The notes beneath the pieces are model-generated. The model did not search any database. It was given only the letters and a program-made list of their open reading frames with translations, and was not told the origin of the DNA. A program made the position numbers and the translations under genes. From positions 513,231,772-513,295,771 of the forward strand of contig JASDDO010000001.1 in NCBI GenBank assembly GCA_030015575.1: a stretch of DNA of 64,000 nt. Reading direction: 5' to 3'. This stretch comes from Agapanthus africanus (taxonomy: Eukaryota; Streptophyta; Magnoliopsida; Asparagales; Amaryllidaceae). Positions 10,100 through 22,884 of the stretch are shown here, piece by piece; positions within the stretch are counted from its first letter, which is position 1; the number at the start of each line of letters is the position of its first letter.

Positions 10100-10665
10100 T
10101 TCTTATAGTGTTAAACACTGATATATGCTCGGTGCTCTCGTGCTCTCATGTGAGTCTCTAAAGCAGTGTTAAACACCGAAATTTGGGGCGCTCACGTATG
10201 GCACCTGAGGCACCTGAAAGTTGGTGCTGTGCCCTTGGGTTCAAATCCCCGTCTATATATACAAGTGTTAAACACTTAATTCCTGTGGCCCTCACGTGTG
10301 AGCACGTGAGGCGCCCCAAAGTTGGGCACTGCCTCTTTGGATTTATTCCCTCTTCTTTTTATAAGTGCTAAGCACTTAGATCATATAATGCTCACGTGCG
10401 AACACGTGAAGTGCTAAAAATGTGAGCGATGTCTTTGGAATTTTCCCCTTTTCCATATAGGTGTTAAGCAACTGTTTGGGGGTCATATGGGAACACGTGA
10501 AGCACCCTAAAATAGGAAGTGTCTTTGGGTTTATTCCTTTTTTCATGTAATTGTTGAGCGCTCATTTTAAGGGGTCACGTGGGAACATATGATTCGATCT
10601 CAGTCATTCCTTTTTGTTCATCAGAGGTGCTCACGTGGGAACATGTGAGCTTTCTTTATTGCGTC
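10100..10665. repeat. Repeated GTGTTAAACAC and CACGTG dyads (J2 LTR)
   Basis: Recurring 60-100-bp blocks, each with a GTGYTAARCAC dyad (AAGTGTTAAACACTT, AAGTGCTAAGCACTT) followed by a CACGTG-type dyad (CTCACGTGTGAGCACGTGAG, CTCACGTGCGAACACGTGAA, GCTCACGTGGGAACATGTGAGC-like). It is the positional counterpart of the GC-rich repeats of J1. Confidence 0.85.
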
Positions 10666-10679
10666 GAACACTAACGAAT

Positions 10680-11480
10680 TCCCAGTCTTTTCTTTTGCAT
10701 GCACAGAGATTTTAATATGAGTTTTGAGAATTTTTAGGTCCCTTGTTTTATAAGAATTAAATTCTTTTACAGGGTTAAACCCTAATTTTATCAGAGTAAT
10801 TAAATTCCTATATACTTTTGGAAGAATTAAATTTTTTGGACTTAGTTTTTTCCCTTAAGTTTTGAATCTGCACAACAGAATCTCCCTGATGAGAATTAAA
10901 TTCTCAACTTGTGGGGAGATCTGCTTCTGCAGACTTTAACCAGAGGAATAACTAAGTTCTTTTTTGAAGGGTTAAACCCTTAAAGAAGAGATAAGATAAT
11001 CTCTGTACTTTCTTGTTACCTAGGATTTTTGTTTAAGAAGGGGATTTTCTTCCTCTAGATAATTGAATTATCTTTTTCTCCTTTTCTCTTGTTTCTCAAA
11101 GCTTATGGGTGGGTCTCTCCTGTACAAGACTTGAAGTCTTGGGTCCTTTATATAGTAGAAGCAAGTTTGTTGATTTAGTTAAAAAAAACTCTTATTGAGA
11201 GATCTTAATTGATTTTGGGATTTTATCCACCGTTGGATTTTTTATCCAAGGACTTCTGTTTTACAGAAGATATTTTTCTTGTTTTTAGTAAGATTAGGGA
11301 AATATTTTCCCATACAGATTTTTTTCTGTAGATAGGTGATTTTTAATCACTATTGGAATTTTAATCCAACATTACTCTATTTTACAAAGAGTAATCTTTC
11401 TTGTTTAGAAAGATTTAAGGAAATATTTTCTAAATAGGGTTTTGATCCCTTTACTTAGAATTCAATTTTATCAGCTTGGA
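10680..11480. repeat. Dense run of tiny inverted repeats (J2 LTR)
   Basis: The counterpart of 7,590-8,290 in J1. Examples: AGGGTTAAACCCT, GAGAATTAAATTCTC, CTTCTGTTTTACAGAAG, TTGGATTTTTTATCCAA, GGGAAATATTTTCCC, ACAGATTTTTTTCTGT, AGTGATTAAAAATCACC-like, TTGGAATTTTAATCCAA. Several align with J1 dyads at the same position, with both arms changed together. Confidence 0.85.
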
Positions 11481-11745
11481 AGGTGATTAGGAACACTCAC
11501 GTGCAGCACGTGACCCCCACGGAATTAAACTTGTTTGTTTATATGTAACAGCCTAAAGAAAAGGCATCACGTGTTAACACGTGAGCTTCTCCGACCTGCT
11601 ATTTGTTTTAATATGGAGCTTATATACTTTGTATATAGATGCTTACGTGCTTACACATGAGGCTCAATTTCATCGTGTCAAGCGCCTATAATCTTTGTAT
11701 CTAGGCGCTCACGTGTGGGAACGTGAGGCTCCATTAGCGGGGAAT
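11480..11745. repeat. CACGTG-rich dyad block (J2 LTR)
   Basis: Several CACGTG-N-CACGTG-type pairs (CACGTGCAGCACGTG, ATCACGTGTTAACACGTGAG, CTCACGTGTGGGAACGTGAG). It is followed by the dyad GGGGAATTTTCCCC at 11,739-11,752 and a pyrimidine run to the LTR terminus. Confidence 0.8.
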
Positions 11746-11797
11746 TTTCCCCATCCCTTTTTCTTCTATTTTTTTCTTTTTTTTTTATAAAGGAACA

Positions 11798-11847
11798 ATC
11801 CTGATATGGCAAAGTGCAATTACTGTCCTAAACAGTATCACTGTAAT
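11798..11847 (+). pseudogene. hAT transposase fragment 1: BED zinc-finger scrap
   Basis: Fifty bases between J2 and F encode DMAKCNYCPKQYHC, the first half of a BED-type zinc finger (C-x2-C). The second half (NGTKSLLTH, then a C) continues in frame right of F at 41,915. BED fingers lie at the N terminus of plant hAT transposases and bind DNA. The fragment is too short to be recognised alone; the continuation across F is what identifies it. Two independent retrotransposons landed within 50 bp here. Confidence 0.75.
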
Positions 11848-12939
11848 TGTTAGATATAGTGCCCTTAGAGTCAATTATTGGATCACAGGCACGTGATTGC
11901 AATGATTGAGGGAGGACCTATGCCGGTAGGACAGTCTTACTCGAAATGATAGTATGCTATCTGGTTTATCTTTATTATCGTGTACAGCTTTAGGTGACCT
12001 TATAGATCACTATTACACATTGATAGAGCCCTTAGGATTCTAGATTGACTACCAACAGTATGATGGTGATCATATACGTGGGAGCTGGGGTCTATAAGCA
12101 CATCCTTAAAAGGTCCCTAGTCGTGGGAGTTTCGAGACTGGGCATCGATACTCAATTAGTAGACTAGTGTATACAGTCGAGACCCCGACGAGGGGCGGTG
12201 GCCGGTCTCACAAACCATTAGTGTCAGTTGGATCACCTAAGATGTATACAGGTGCTCATTGGGTTATGTGTACACCGGACAAGACTCGCCGGGAACATGC
12301 TAGTTCGTATTATACCTGACGTCAGATAGCAGTTCCCTGGTGACATGTATACAGGTTAGTTCATCGACCTGAGATCGTCATTTGTCTCATGTGAGTTCCC
12401 ACTGTGCTTTGATTACTACCCTACCATGACTCAAAGGAGTCGTGCAAACAGGTTTTAGTTGGATACAGTCCTGAGCCTCATGGAGGCAGTGATCGGATCG
12501 GCAGGGGTTTCCTCTCTCCCGGTATTGGGGTGAGATCGCGCTGTGTCTAGGAGAGCCATTCCAAGAAGTCCTTAGCCAAGGCAGGAGATTTACTTGTAGG
12601 TATTCCAGTAGTATCTCAGGGTGTTCTGGCTACACTCCGACACGACTTGTACCGCTTTTGGGGGTTTGACTTTGACCAACCCCCTAGGCCTGACATACGA
12701 TGCTCATAGACGAACGGACCAGACTGTACGGATATTGTCACTGACAGGCTCAGTAGGGTGTTAGGATGAGTTCGCTCATCGACCTCCCTTTTGGTCAATA
12801 CCTGGTAGCCCGTTACATACAGCTAGTACCACTGACGTGCTAGTGGTTAAATCCACAACCAAAGTAGTGACGTGTCTTTAGAGTCCCCCACAGACAGTTT
12901 TCAAGTTTCGGACGAAACGTTGTAGAGGCCGTATGATAT
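11848..12939 (+). repeat. F 5' LTR, first part
   Basis: Starts TGTTAGATATAGTGCCC and is cut at 12,939 by G. It includes the TTATTGGATCACAGGCACGTG block near the start, the GGGTTATGTGTACACCGGAC region, and the GGACTGTACGGATATTGTC region. The last five bases (GATAT, 12,935-12,939) are the duplicated target of G. Confidence 0.9.
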
Positions 12940-15050
12940 TGTTGTGCCACGGCAGCGCCCCGGCTGTCTACTCGAGGCCAAAATGCGGAATCAAAATTTT
13001 TCTTAACTTTTAAATTTGCGCTACCGCGGACAATATACCCGGATCGTGACCATTAACCTAATCCTAGCAATCAAGAGAAAGGGTGAGAGATATACCGAGT
13101 GATCCGTGTCCTCCGGTCTTCTCGTCGTCGTCCCGATCTCCCGCGGAATCTCCGGTCTTCATCTTCTCGCCGAAAAAGGGCACCACGTAGCCGGATTCTT
13201 TTACGGGCTCCCACCTCTGGACCGAGGCAACTCGGGTGCGAAGTTGGCTGGTCGACGCGTCCAAGGGTACTGTAGGTTGTAGTGTAGAACCTTTGGCTCA
13301 TCGGGGTTTAGTTGCCATGGTGATGGAAGAATCAAAGAACTTTTGTGAGGGGTTTATGATTTTGGAGCATACAAATGAGATGATCTAATTTCCCTCATCC
13401 AAAATGAAACACTCTCATTCTCTTCCTCTCATTTGGCCGGCCCCTCTTTCATAATGGAATGGTGGTGGAATCAACAAAAACAAGAAGGGAGGTGAGTGTA
13501 GGAAAAGTAGAGGGTGACCACATCAAAAGGATATGATAACAATATCAAATCAACTCAAATCAACTCTAATCACAATAAAGCAAGCCATCATGAAAAAGAA
13601 AAGATGCTTAATCTTTCATAATGCCACAAATGCAAGAAACCCCTTCCACAAATATTATTTGCAAACTTGCAAATAACCCGTTCCATCGGAAAAGTCTGGC
13701 CGTGAAGGAACAAAGGAAAACTGGTCGGAACAGAATGCTAACTGGCAACTTCAGAAAACTAATCCCGTAATAAATTACAGGAAAACCCCGCTACTGTATA
13801 TACATGCCCGCATTTGTATTCCCACTGAATACAAATGCAAAGAGACAAAATCTACACTGTCTAATACTAGGATCCGGTTTAAACCAAAGCCCGCTAGTAA
13901 AATCCGTCCGATCACGATCCGTGCAATACCGCACGTATCTGATCGAACCCTGCCATATCTCCATACGGCCTGTACAGCGTTTCGCCCGAAACTTGAGTAA
14001 CTGTGTGTGGTGGACTCTAAAGACTCGTCAATACTATGGCTGTGGATTTAACCACTAGCACGTCAGAGGTATTAGCCATACGTGACGGGCTACCAGCTAC
14101 TGACCAAAAGGGACGTCGATGAGCGAACTCATCCTGACACCCTACTGAGCCTGTCAGTGACAATATCTGTACAGTCCGGTCCGTTCGTCTATGAGTATCG
14201 CATGGTAGGCCTAGGGGGTTGGTAAAAGTCAGACCCTCAAAAGTGGTACAAGTCGTGTCGGAGTGTAGCCCAGAACACCCTGAGATACTACTGGAATACC
14301 TACTAGTAAATCTCCTGACTCGGCCGAGGGCTTTGTGTAATGGCTCTCCTAGACACAGCCGACCTCACCCCCAATACCGGGAGAGACGAACCCCTGTAGA
14401 TCCGCTCACTGCCTCCATGTGGCTCGGGACTGTACCCAACTAAAACCTGTTTGCACGACTCCTTTGAGCCGTGGTAGGGTAGTAATCAAAGTACAGTGGG
14501 AACTCACATGAGATAAATGACGATCCCAGGTCAATGAACTAACCTGTACACATGTCACCAGGGAACTGCTATCTGACGTCAGGTATAAGACCAACTAGCA
14601 TATTCCCGGCGAGTCCTGTCCGGTGTACTCATAACCCAATGAGCACCTGTATACATCTTAGGTGAATCAACTGACACCAGTGGCTTATGAGACCGGCCAC
14701 CGCCCCTCGTCGGGGTCTCGACTGTATACACTAGTCTACTCTGGAGAATCGATGCCCTGTCTCGAAACTCCCACGACTAGGGACTATTTAAGGTTGTGCT
14801 TATAGACTACCAGCTCCCACGTATATGATCGCCCTCATACTGCTGGCAGTCAAGCAAGAATCCTAAGGGCTCTATCAACGTGTAATAGCGACATGTCAGG
14901 TCACTTAAAGCAGTACACGATGATAAAGATGAACCAGATAGCATACTATCATCTTGAGTAAGACTGTCCTATCGGTATAGGTCCTCCCTCAATCATTGCA
15001 ATCACGTGCCTGTGATCCAATAATTGACTCTGAGGGCACTATATCCAACA
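12940..15050 (-). repeat. G 3' LTR
   Basis: 2,111 bp, TG...CA termini on the minus strand, immediately followed (in plus coordinates) by the polypurine tract complement ATCTCCCACTTGC at 15,051-15,063. Confidence 0.93.
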
Positions 15051-15063
15051 ATCTCCCACTTGC
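15051..15063 (-). promoter_or_regulatory. G polypurine tract
   Basis: Minus strand GCAAGTGGGAGAT directly before the 3' LTR; identical to the tracts of A, B and F. It primes plus-strand DNA synthesis in reverse transcription. Confidence 0.85.
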
Positions 15064-18000
15064 ACTCAAGGCTAATTATTGCGATGTCGCGTACTCACAG
15101 CTCGTGTGATACCGAACACCCAACTCCTCTACTAGTCAGTCTCACAAAGCTCGTTTGCGAAACTATTACGTTCGAGGAATAGCCTCAGTGAGTGGATCCG
15201 CTCAGATGTTTCTTTCTATGTCTCTCTATATCTCAAATTCGCGGAGAAAGCCATCTCCCGAAAAGAGCAATACCTGTCTTAGAATGTCTGGATGTCTGAT
15301 GGGACCTAGCTCATAAATGAACTCCAAATCCAAACTTCTTAGACTGTATTGTCAACTGAACTTAATCAATATCCTGTGCCATGCCTCCCTCAGTATCCGC
15401 CTGGACCACCTGTCCAAAATACTGCCCCTCGTCAGAGGGAAAACTATAACTCTGACGGCCACTCTGCCTTCTAGGTCACCATGGAAGCCTGGAATGATAA
15501 CCGTCTCCTCATGGAGGCTGTCGTTATCATATCCCTGGAACATCAACTTATGCTCTAAAACTGCTTCCGATCGTTTCTCCAGGATTGGATCAATATCAAC
15601 TTATTGCATCTACTGCAAGAACAACATCTGGTGTGGTACTTGACATCTCATGATTGACTCAATTGCCTAAGCAAGTGATCTGCCAATCATGCACATCCCT
15701 CTCCACTTTAGTCTGTCAGACACCTTTAGAGAGGGCGACTCCATCACCTGCAGGTACACCACCGTGCCAGGAGTCGTCCATTCTAAATACTCATAGAATG
15801 CTGTCTAAGTACCCAGATTGGGAAACCACCCAAATCTATATCTAAAACCATAGATCTAGTAACCAGAATGTCCGATATAATATCCAAGTCCTATGTGGAG
15901 AAACCACTGTGTGATGACCAAAGTATAACCGATCGTAGTATTGGAATATCATTTCCTACTCTGTGTATGTTATCCAAATACCAGGACATCACACCCTACT
16001 ACCTTCTTAACAGATCCATTCCCTATTCTGAAGAAGTCAAACCTATGACTGTCACATCAGAAATAGATGATCTATTTCCGCTATGTCTGCTTTAGTCTAC
16101 AAATAGACTTAAGCTAATTGTCCACCAATGCTTCTGCTGCTCCCACTGACTACGACAACCCTCTGGCAGAGTCATATACACGTACACTTCTAAAGCTAGG
16201 TTAGAACGACGCTATACTCATCCTCCTTCCGGGTCTCACAGTTTGGAACAATAGCAATGGCAAGTCTAGGTAAACAAGAACCTCCCTGCCACCGTCCTTG
16301 AGCATACCGAAGTACCTCTCGAGCGCCTGAGGTTACCCACTTTATCTGCGGAGTGGCTAATGGAATGTCAAACCAGATTGAATCTTTAGGTTCTTTATCA
16401 AATCTTCAGTAATCGTTTGCGGTTCTGGAATCACTTCCAGTTCTACCATACTCCCACTACTGTTTTCTGAAAAAATCCATTTTTGTTAAAACTGTGGCGA
16501 GTCAAGAACAATATCACTATTGATCTTCCAGATGGTCGAAAGTCAACCCTCGTCATAACCCGGGTCAACCCACAAACAGCCATGCCATTACAGAAACGTG
16601 CCTTGAGTTGTCCAGTGTCTGGTTTTAAGCATAAGCCGGACAACTCCCCGTACCTTAACAATGTCAAGATACGAACTGTTTTATATCCAATGCAGAAACA
16701 GAGGCACTGATTTAATTGAACCGGATTCAAATCATGCAGCTGTCTCCGGTGCATGTCAAGTAAATGGAGAGAGGCCGATCAGCGTTACTCAACTTAGGAA
16801 TGCTTCCAATTATGAGTAACCTGAAAGAGAAGCAAGTTCTCTTAATCATTACTATCAACTGAATACCATACACAAGTATCTACATCTTCGATCACCTTGA
16901 AGAATCCCGATACTTGCAATACCTGGTTCTCTACTTTACTCATATACCAATAACTTCTCAAAACTCAGACCCTGTGTTTCTACGAAATACCTGTCTAAGA
17001 ACTAGAGAAATCACAAGTAAACAGAATATAGTATGAGGACCAACCCCTCTGTCCTAATGGACACTGGACAATATACAATACTCTGTATAAGTCCCTTGAG
17101 TCTAATAACTCATTCACTGTGTGTCGTAGGTTGAAAACAGTACTATGGTTAAGAAGAATTACACCGCTGTTCAATGCTCCTTACCTAACCATCTACTGGT
17201 ATAGGTAAATGTCATAGACTTAATTTCAGAAAGTTATATCTCACTCTATAAAAATAGACGTACAGGTATATCAATTTGAAATTGGTGCATAACAATGGAT
17301 ATTCAAAACCAAATATTTGCCGACCGGCAAACAGCCTAGGTGACTTCCTCAAATATCACCAATTACAATGAATCCCGATATAATGAGGATGACCACCTAA
17401 TTCCCAATAACTTACTCCCACTCATCATCTGTAAAACCATACAGATGTGAGAATCAAACCTGGTAAATACATACTCTGGAGCAAGTGTCTAATTGGGAAA
17501 TCAGTTTTCGTTTAACAATACACAGTGAAACTGAAACATTGAAATGTTTCGATGGGATATCCTGGTATTCCTAGTAATGCCTCTTCCATTATCCAGATTC
17601 ACAACTATAACCATATAATTCTTTGCCACATCTCCAAATCCCTTTATATGTCTTTAGTCATTACCTTCTGTACACCCCTTTAGGCTAAATGGTTTTCTTC
17701 CTTCCCTACCGTTCGGCACCAGCCTATGGTTTGGAAGAAGACTATCCAATAAGCATAATGGGTGTACTGTCCTAATCCTAGGAGCACTCACAATGCGAGA
17801 GAAGGTGAAGATAAAAGGCAACCGAATAAACCTTATTCCTATTTCTCCTGAACCAGAATCCATCCCCGAACTGGAACAAGTTCCTTTCGAGTTCGTATAT
17901 AACCATACGATGGAGTATCCAATAAACTGAGGATCTTCGTAATGATACGGAGTGTCCTGGAGAAATACAAAGGTGAAGTGGGAGTGATAAAGAAACACTT

Positions 18001-18490
18001 GGTTTGGTCGTGAATATCAGTCGCAATTTACTTTGCCCTCCTTCTAATCCCTTTCTTTGTCTTAACTTAATACCTTCTGTATACCGTTTAGGCTAATTGG
18101 TTTCCTCCATTCCCTACCGGTCGGCACCAGCCTATAGTTTGGATGAAGACTTTCCAATTTGCGTAATAGGTGTACTATCTCCTAAACCAAGGAGTACTGG
18201 CAACCTGAGAGAAGGTAAAAGGAAAAGACAACTGAATAGTCCTATTCGTTTTCTCCAGAACCGGAAACCATTCTCGAATAAATTCTTTCGAGTTCGTATA
18301 CAACCATACGATGGTTTTGTCCAATGGAAGTGGACGTTCGTAGTAATACGGGGTGTCCTGGAGATAAGGGTAAAAGTAGGAGTGGCAATGAGGTGTGCAA
18401 CTCTGACAATCCAAAAGCCAGTCTTATAAGAAGGTTCGGTCAACTTGGTCACTGAGTCATAGTCTAGGGTCGGGTCAATGGTCGCTGCCA
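15064..18490 (-). pseudogene. G pol remnant, highly decayed copia polyprotein
   Basis: No frame longer than about 125 codons survives on the minus strand. Homology to the pol of A and B is still visible at base level. The integrase-to-RT link (a GTTGTCCGGCTTATGCTT-like stretch near 16,640) and the region around the RT catalytic site (about 15,975) are recognisable; there the family YVDD site reads about Y-L-D-N. The region from about 17,660 to 18,430 is a direct tandem duplication with a period near 0.4 kb (both copies have ACCTTCTGTA, CTACCG-TCGGCACCAGCCTA and GAGTTCGTATA). The start codon seen in A and B is replaced (GACCATTGAC). The same decay and duplication occur in F. Confidence 0.75.
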
Positions 18491-20772
18491 AAGAGAGAGA
18501 GAAAAGAAACACTCAGCGTGCACTCTAACCTAGATCAGAATGGTTACCAATTTATCTAATCTGGAAACCTCCCACTGTAACCTCAAATTCTTCTCCAAAC
18601 CTAAAAGAAGAATTAGTCGGGATGACCCGAGGAGTAAACCAACTCATCAGTGGGAATCGGGATCCAACTATCATTGCATGATAACGTGACGGAATCCACT
18701 CACGTCACCACACTCCAGAAGGTATGCGCATGCCTGGCAAGTTTCAGTTTCTTTAGAAACTCCCGAAGTGATTTTTACCCCTAGGACCCAAGTGACCTTG
18801 ACAATGCCAACATATCAAAGAGTCCTAGTCAAGTTCAACCCGTCATTATCTTGATTGCGTTAAACCCACCCATACGAGTCCTTGACAATGCCAACATAAC
18901 CGTACGACTGTCCTAACCAATCCACTTATCCAAGCGACAGAAAAGCATTACAGAGCTACCGAACACTACGCCTCGGCAATGCACGACATACGTAGCACGA
19001 ATACTAAGCAATACTAATCTGAAATGACGGAGGGCTACGGCTGGTTTTTGGCGAAAAACCTTTAACGTAATGAACTTGATATCGTTGAAGGAACTGGATA
19101 ACCTTTTATAAAAATATAGTGACGAAAACCTTTGCTAAAGAGGTCACTCCCGATGAAGGGATCTCGGCTCTTTCCCTGTAGAATGAGGTGCAGGATATTC
19201 CAACTGAATACCACGATGCAAAGCAAAAGTAATCGGCTATAGTGAAGTTATTGCCCTGACGCAAACTTCTGTCCAAGGGGTCACTCCCGGTGAAGGGATC
19301 TCGGCCCTTGCCTCGTCGACTGAGGTGCTGGATATTCATAACCGAATACTACTGTGCAAAACAAAAGTGAACGTCCTTGCAATAACAGCTTTTTGAAAAA
19401 TTGTTCCAACAACATCAGAATAGGTTTGTTTAGCTTGCATTGATCCGAATCAACGCAGTCCCATCATTTGATCACACCACAAAAGAACGAAAATAATGAT
19501 GTACGTATATGCCATCCGCATTCGCCACTGGGTCCCGTCATCACCCGTTAGGTTACTTAACTAACGACAGAGCGGGGACTGGACTAGCGCGAATGCAAAA
19601 CATATACAACATCTACTAGTATATATATATAATTTTCGCTCAAGGCGTGATAAAATGCAACATCACAGAAATGTACAGCATCACAGAATAATACAGATAT
19701 CTGGGATCCCCGGGTTTCATAGAGCCGCGACTGAAACCCGACGTTTCCCTGGTCGTGTGGATAGCCTGTGCAATGAAAATCCTAGACCCCTACGGGCGCG
19801 GCAAGTCACCCGCCAAAACCTGAAGTGAGGCAGCCCCTTCAGCAACGTGAATGGACCACCCAGCACTTCACGGAATCCGGTAACTTGGGCACTCCTCCTG
19901 GGTCAACCTGTACCCCCTACGAGTGCGGCGAATAGCCCGCCAATTCTAGAGTAAAGCCCCCTCCGTCTCAATGCCATGAGATGCGGGCTCGTTGCCCTCT
20001 AGAACCCGGCTATCCGTGGACCCCTTCGCGGGGTAATCCTAGTACAGAAAGTAAAATATACATATAACGGGTACATCGACCGCAACCAGGTCGTGCCCCA
20101 AAAGAATAATACAAACAGGCAGTGACGGCAGTCCACATGTCGGACGCTCGCCCCGCAATATCAAATGTACATAATACAACCACAACTGTACTGGCATTGC
20201 ATCCAGGCTATCCCCCACGACCAATCCGCAACATCACAGCATAAACACAGAACATCAACGTGAAGGTCACGTTCGCAAATCCGTCTAACCGGGCTATAGC
20301 AGTTAGACAGGATTTACCGATCAAGTGACATTCACGGTCGCAGATATAATGTAAATACTGTGAACTAATGTATTAAAAATTTCCCGATCGATCAAATTTT
20401 ACCAAGTGGGCCCCCAGGTACTATTGTAGCACATCAAGAAATTCTGGGCCCAAAAAAAATATACCAAAACCCCTATTTCCAGCCCAAAAGCCCACTGTAA
20501 GAATTTAGTGCGTTGAAAAGTCAAAAGCGCGGCGGAACTGCGGCCCAAGCATGGGTTTGGCCGTGGTTCCGCGGCGGTATGGTGAGATCTCGCGACCAAA
20601 TTTTCACAGATTGCTTATATTTCCATGCACAGTAATCTGCAACAACCTGAAAAAATTTTGGAGCCAAAAAAATGCCGACAGAAACTGTGAATTTTGAAAA
20701 CGCGGGTTTTGGAATTTTGTTCGATCGAAGATGTAAACACACTAGAGCAAGCTAGGCAAGGTTAATGGCGTG
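18491..20772 (-). other. G leader, non-coding, with duplicated blocks
   Basis: About 2.3 kb between the primer site and the pol remnant, with no gag visible. It contains a pyrimidine tract plus CAG just before the pol start position (18,490-18,510 on the plus strand as CTGCCAAAGAGAGAGAGAAAAG), several TTGGCATTGTCAA-type motifs (18,798-18,900), two copies of a 105-bp block around GGTCACTCCCGGTGAAGGGA (19,124-19,231 and 19,261-19,368), duplicated blocks near 19,700-20,040, and the GC double palindrome at 20,527-20,577. Confidence 0.8.
20527..20577 (-). repeat. GC-rich double palindrome, copy 1 (G leader)
   Basis: Plus-strand GCGCGGCGGAACTGCGGC (20,527-20,544), 14 nt, then GGCCGTGGTTCCGCGGCGG (20,559-20,577). 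It lies about 200 bp inside the primer site of G. Confidence 0.9.
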
Positions 20773-20784
20773 GCTCTGATACCA
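20773..20784 (-). promoter_or_regulatory. G primer-binding site, initiator tRNA-Met
   Basis: Minus strand TGGTATCAGAGC directly adjoining the 5' LTR. This is the standard plant copia primer site complementary to the 3' end of initiator methionine tRNA. Confidence 0.95.
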
Positions 20785-22879
20785 TGTTGCGCCACGGCAG
20801 TGCCCCGGCCGTCTACTCGAGGCCAAAATGCGGAATCAAAATTTTTCTTAACTTTTAAACTGGCGCTACCGCGGACAATATACCCGGATCGTGACCATTA
20901 ACCTAATCCTAGCAATCAAGAGAAAGGGTGAGAGATATACCGAGTGATCCGTGTCCTCCAGTCTTCTCGTCGTCGTCCCGATCTCCCGCGGAATCTCCGG
21001 TCTTCATCTCCTCGCCGGAAAAGGGCACCACGTAGCCGGATTCTTTTACGGGCTCCCACCTCTGGACCGAGGCAACTCGGGCGCGAAGTTGGCTGGTTGA
21101 CGCGTCCAAGGGTACTGTAGGTTGTAGTGTAGAACCTTTGTCTCATCGGGGTTTAGTTGCCATGGTGATGGAAGAATCAAAGAACTTTTGTGAGGGGTTT
21201 ATGATTTTGGAGCATACAAATGAGATGATCTAATTTCCCTCATCCAAAATGAAACACTCTCATTCTCTTCCTCTCATGTGGCCGGCCCCTTTTTCATAAT
21301 GGAATGGTGGTGGAATCAACAAAAAGAAGAAGGGATGTGAGTGTAGGAAAAGTAGAGGGTGACCACATCAAAAGGATATGATAACAATATCAAATCAACT
21401 CAAATCAACTCTAATCACAATAGAGCAAGCCATCATGAAAAAGCAAAGATGCTTAATCTTTTATAATGCCACAAATGCAAGAAACCCCCTCCACAAATGT
21501 TATTTGCAAACTTGCAAATAACCCCTTAAATCGGAAAAGTCCGGCCGTGAAGGAACAAAGGAAAACTGGTCGGAACAGAATGCAAACTGGCAACTTCAGA
21601 AAACTGATCCCGTAATAAATTACAGGAAAACCCCGCTACTGCATATACATGCCCGCATTTGTATTCCCACTGAATACAAATGCAAAGAGACAAAATCTAC
21701 ACTGTCTAATACTAGGATCCGGCTTAAACCAAAGCCCGCTAGTAAAATCCGTCCGATTACGATCCGTGCAATACCGCACGTATCTGATCGAACCCTGCTA
21801 TATCTCCATACGGCCTCTACAGCGTTTCGCCCGAAACTTGAGTAACTGTGTGTGTGGTGGACTCTAAAGACTCGTCAATACTATGGCTGTTGATTTAACC
21901 ACTAGCACGTCAGAGGTATTAGCCATACGTGACGGGCTACCAGCTACTGACCAAAAGGGACGTCGATGAGCGAACTCATCCTGACACCCTACTAAGCCTG
22001 TCAGTGACAATATCTGTACAGTCCGGTCCGTTCGTCTATGAGTATCGCATGGCGGGCCTAGGAGGTTGGTAAAAGTCAGACCCCCAAAAGCGGTACAAGT
22101 CGTGTCGGAGTGTAGCCCAGAACACCCTGAGATACTACTGGAATACCTACTAGTAAATCTCCTGCCTCGGCCGAGGGCTTTGTGTAATGGCTCTCCTAGA
22201 CACAGCGTGACCTCACCCCCAATACCGGGAGAGACGAACCCCTGTAGATCCGCTCACTGCCTCCATGTGGCTCGGGACTGTACCCAACTAAAACCTGTTT
22301 GCACGACTCCTTTGAGCCGTGGTAGTGTAGTAATCAAAGTACAGTGGGAACTCACATGAGACAAATGACGATCCCAGATAGATGAACTAACCTGTACATA
22401 TGTCACCAGGGAACTGCTATCTGACGTCAGGTATAAGACCAACTAGCATGTTCCCGGCGAGTCCTGTCCGGTGTACTCATAACCCAATGAGCACCTGTAT
22501 ACATCTTAGGTGAACCAACTGACACCAGTGGCTTGTGAGACCGGCGACCACCCCTCGTCAGGGTCTCGACTGTATACACTAGTCTACTCTGGAGAATCGA
22601 TGCCCTGTCTCGAAACTCCCACGACTAGGGAATATTTAAGGATATGCTTATAGACTACCAGCTCCCACGTATATGATCGCCCTCATACTGCTGGCAGTCA
22701 AGCAAGAATCCTAGGGGCTCTATCAACGTGTAATAGCGACATGTCAGGTCACCTAAAGCAGTACACGATGATAAAGATGAACCAGATAGCATACTATCAT
22801 CTTGAGTAAGACTGTCCTCAATCATTGCAATCACGTGCCTGTGATCCAATAATTGACTCTGAGGGCACTATATCCAACA
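20785..22879 (-). repeat. G 5' LTR
   Basis: 2,095 bp; near-identical to 12,940-15,050 apart from a 16-bp gap near 22,815 and scattered substitutions. Followed by target duplication GATAT. Confidence 0.93.
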
Positions 22880-22884
22880 GATAT

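Larger units (their letters stand above)
8961..11797 (-). mobile_element. J2 5' LTR, 2.8 kb
   Basis: Second copy of the J-type LTR. On the minus strand it runs from TGTTCCTTTATAAAAAA (11,797) to ...TAAACA beside the primer site (8961). It shares the block order of the J1 LTR, but its short arrays are rebuilt from different unit sequences. Right of 11,797 the sequence is the BED-finger coding region of the hAT, so J2 is inferred to be inserted in the hAT; the candidate duplicated site ATCCT (11,798-11,802) cannot be tested because the left end is not in the window. Confidence 0.65.
12940..22879 (-). mobile_element. G: decayed copia-type LTR retrotransposon inside the 5' LTR of F
   Basis: Minus-strand element of 9,940 bp. 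The 3' LTR is 12,940-15,050 and the 5' LTR is 20,785-22,879. LTRs begin TGTTGGATATAGTGCCC and end GGC(G/A)CAACA. Target duplication GATAT is perfect (12,935-12,939 and 22,880-22,884). It belongs to the same family as F in opposite orientation. The two LTRs differ by a 16-bp deletion in the right copy (around 22,815) and scattered substitutions, so G is younger than the internal decay of its coding region would suggest. Confidence 0.93.

Noticed and set aside
15317-16710. Several plus-strand frames of 60-108 codons across G
   Set aside because: They are antisense to a decayed pol on the minus strand and share no motif with known proteins.
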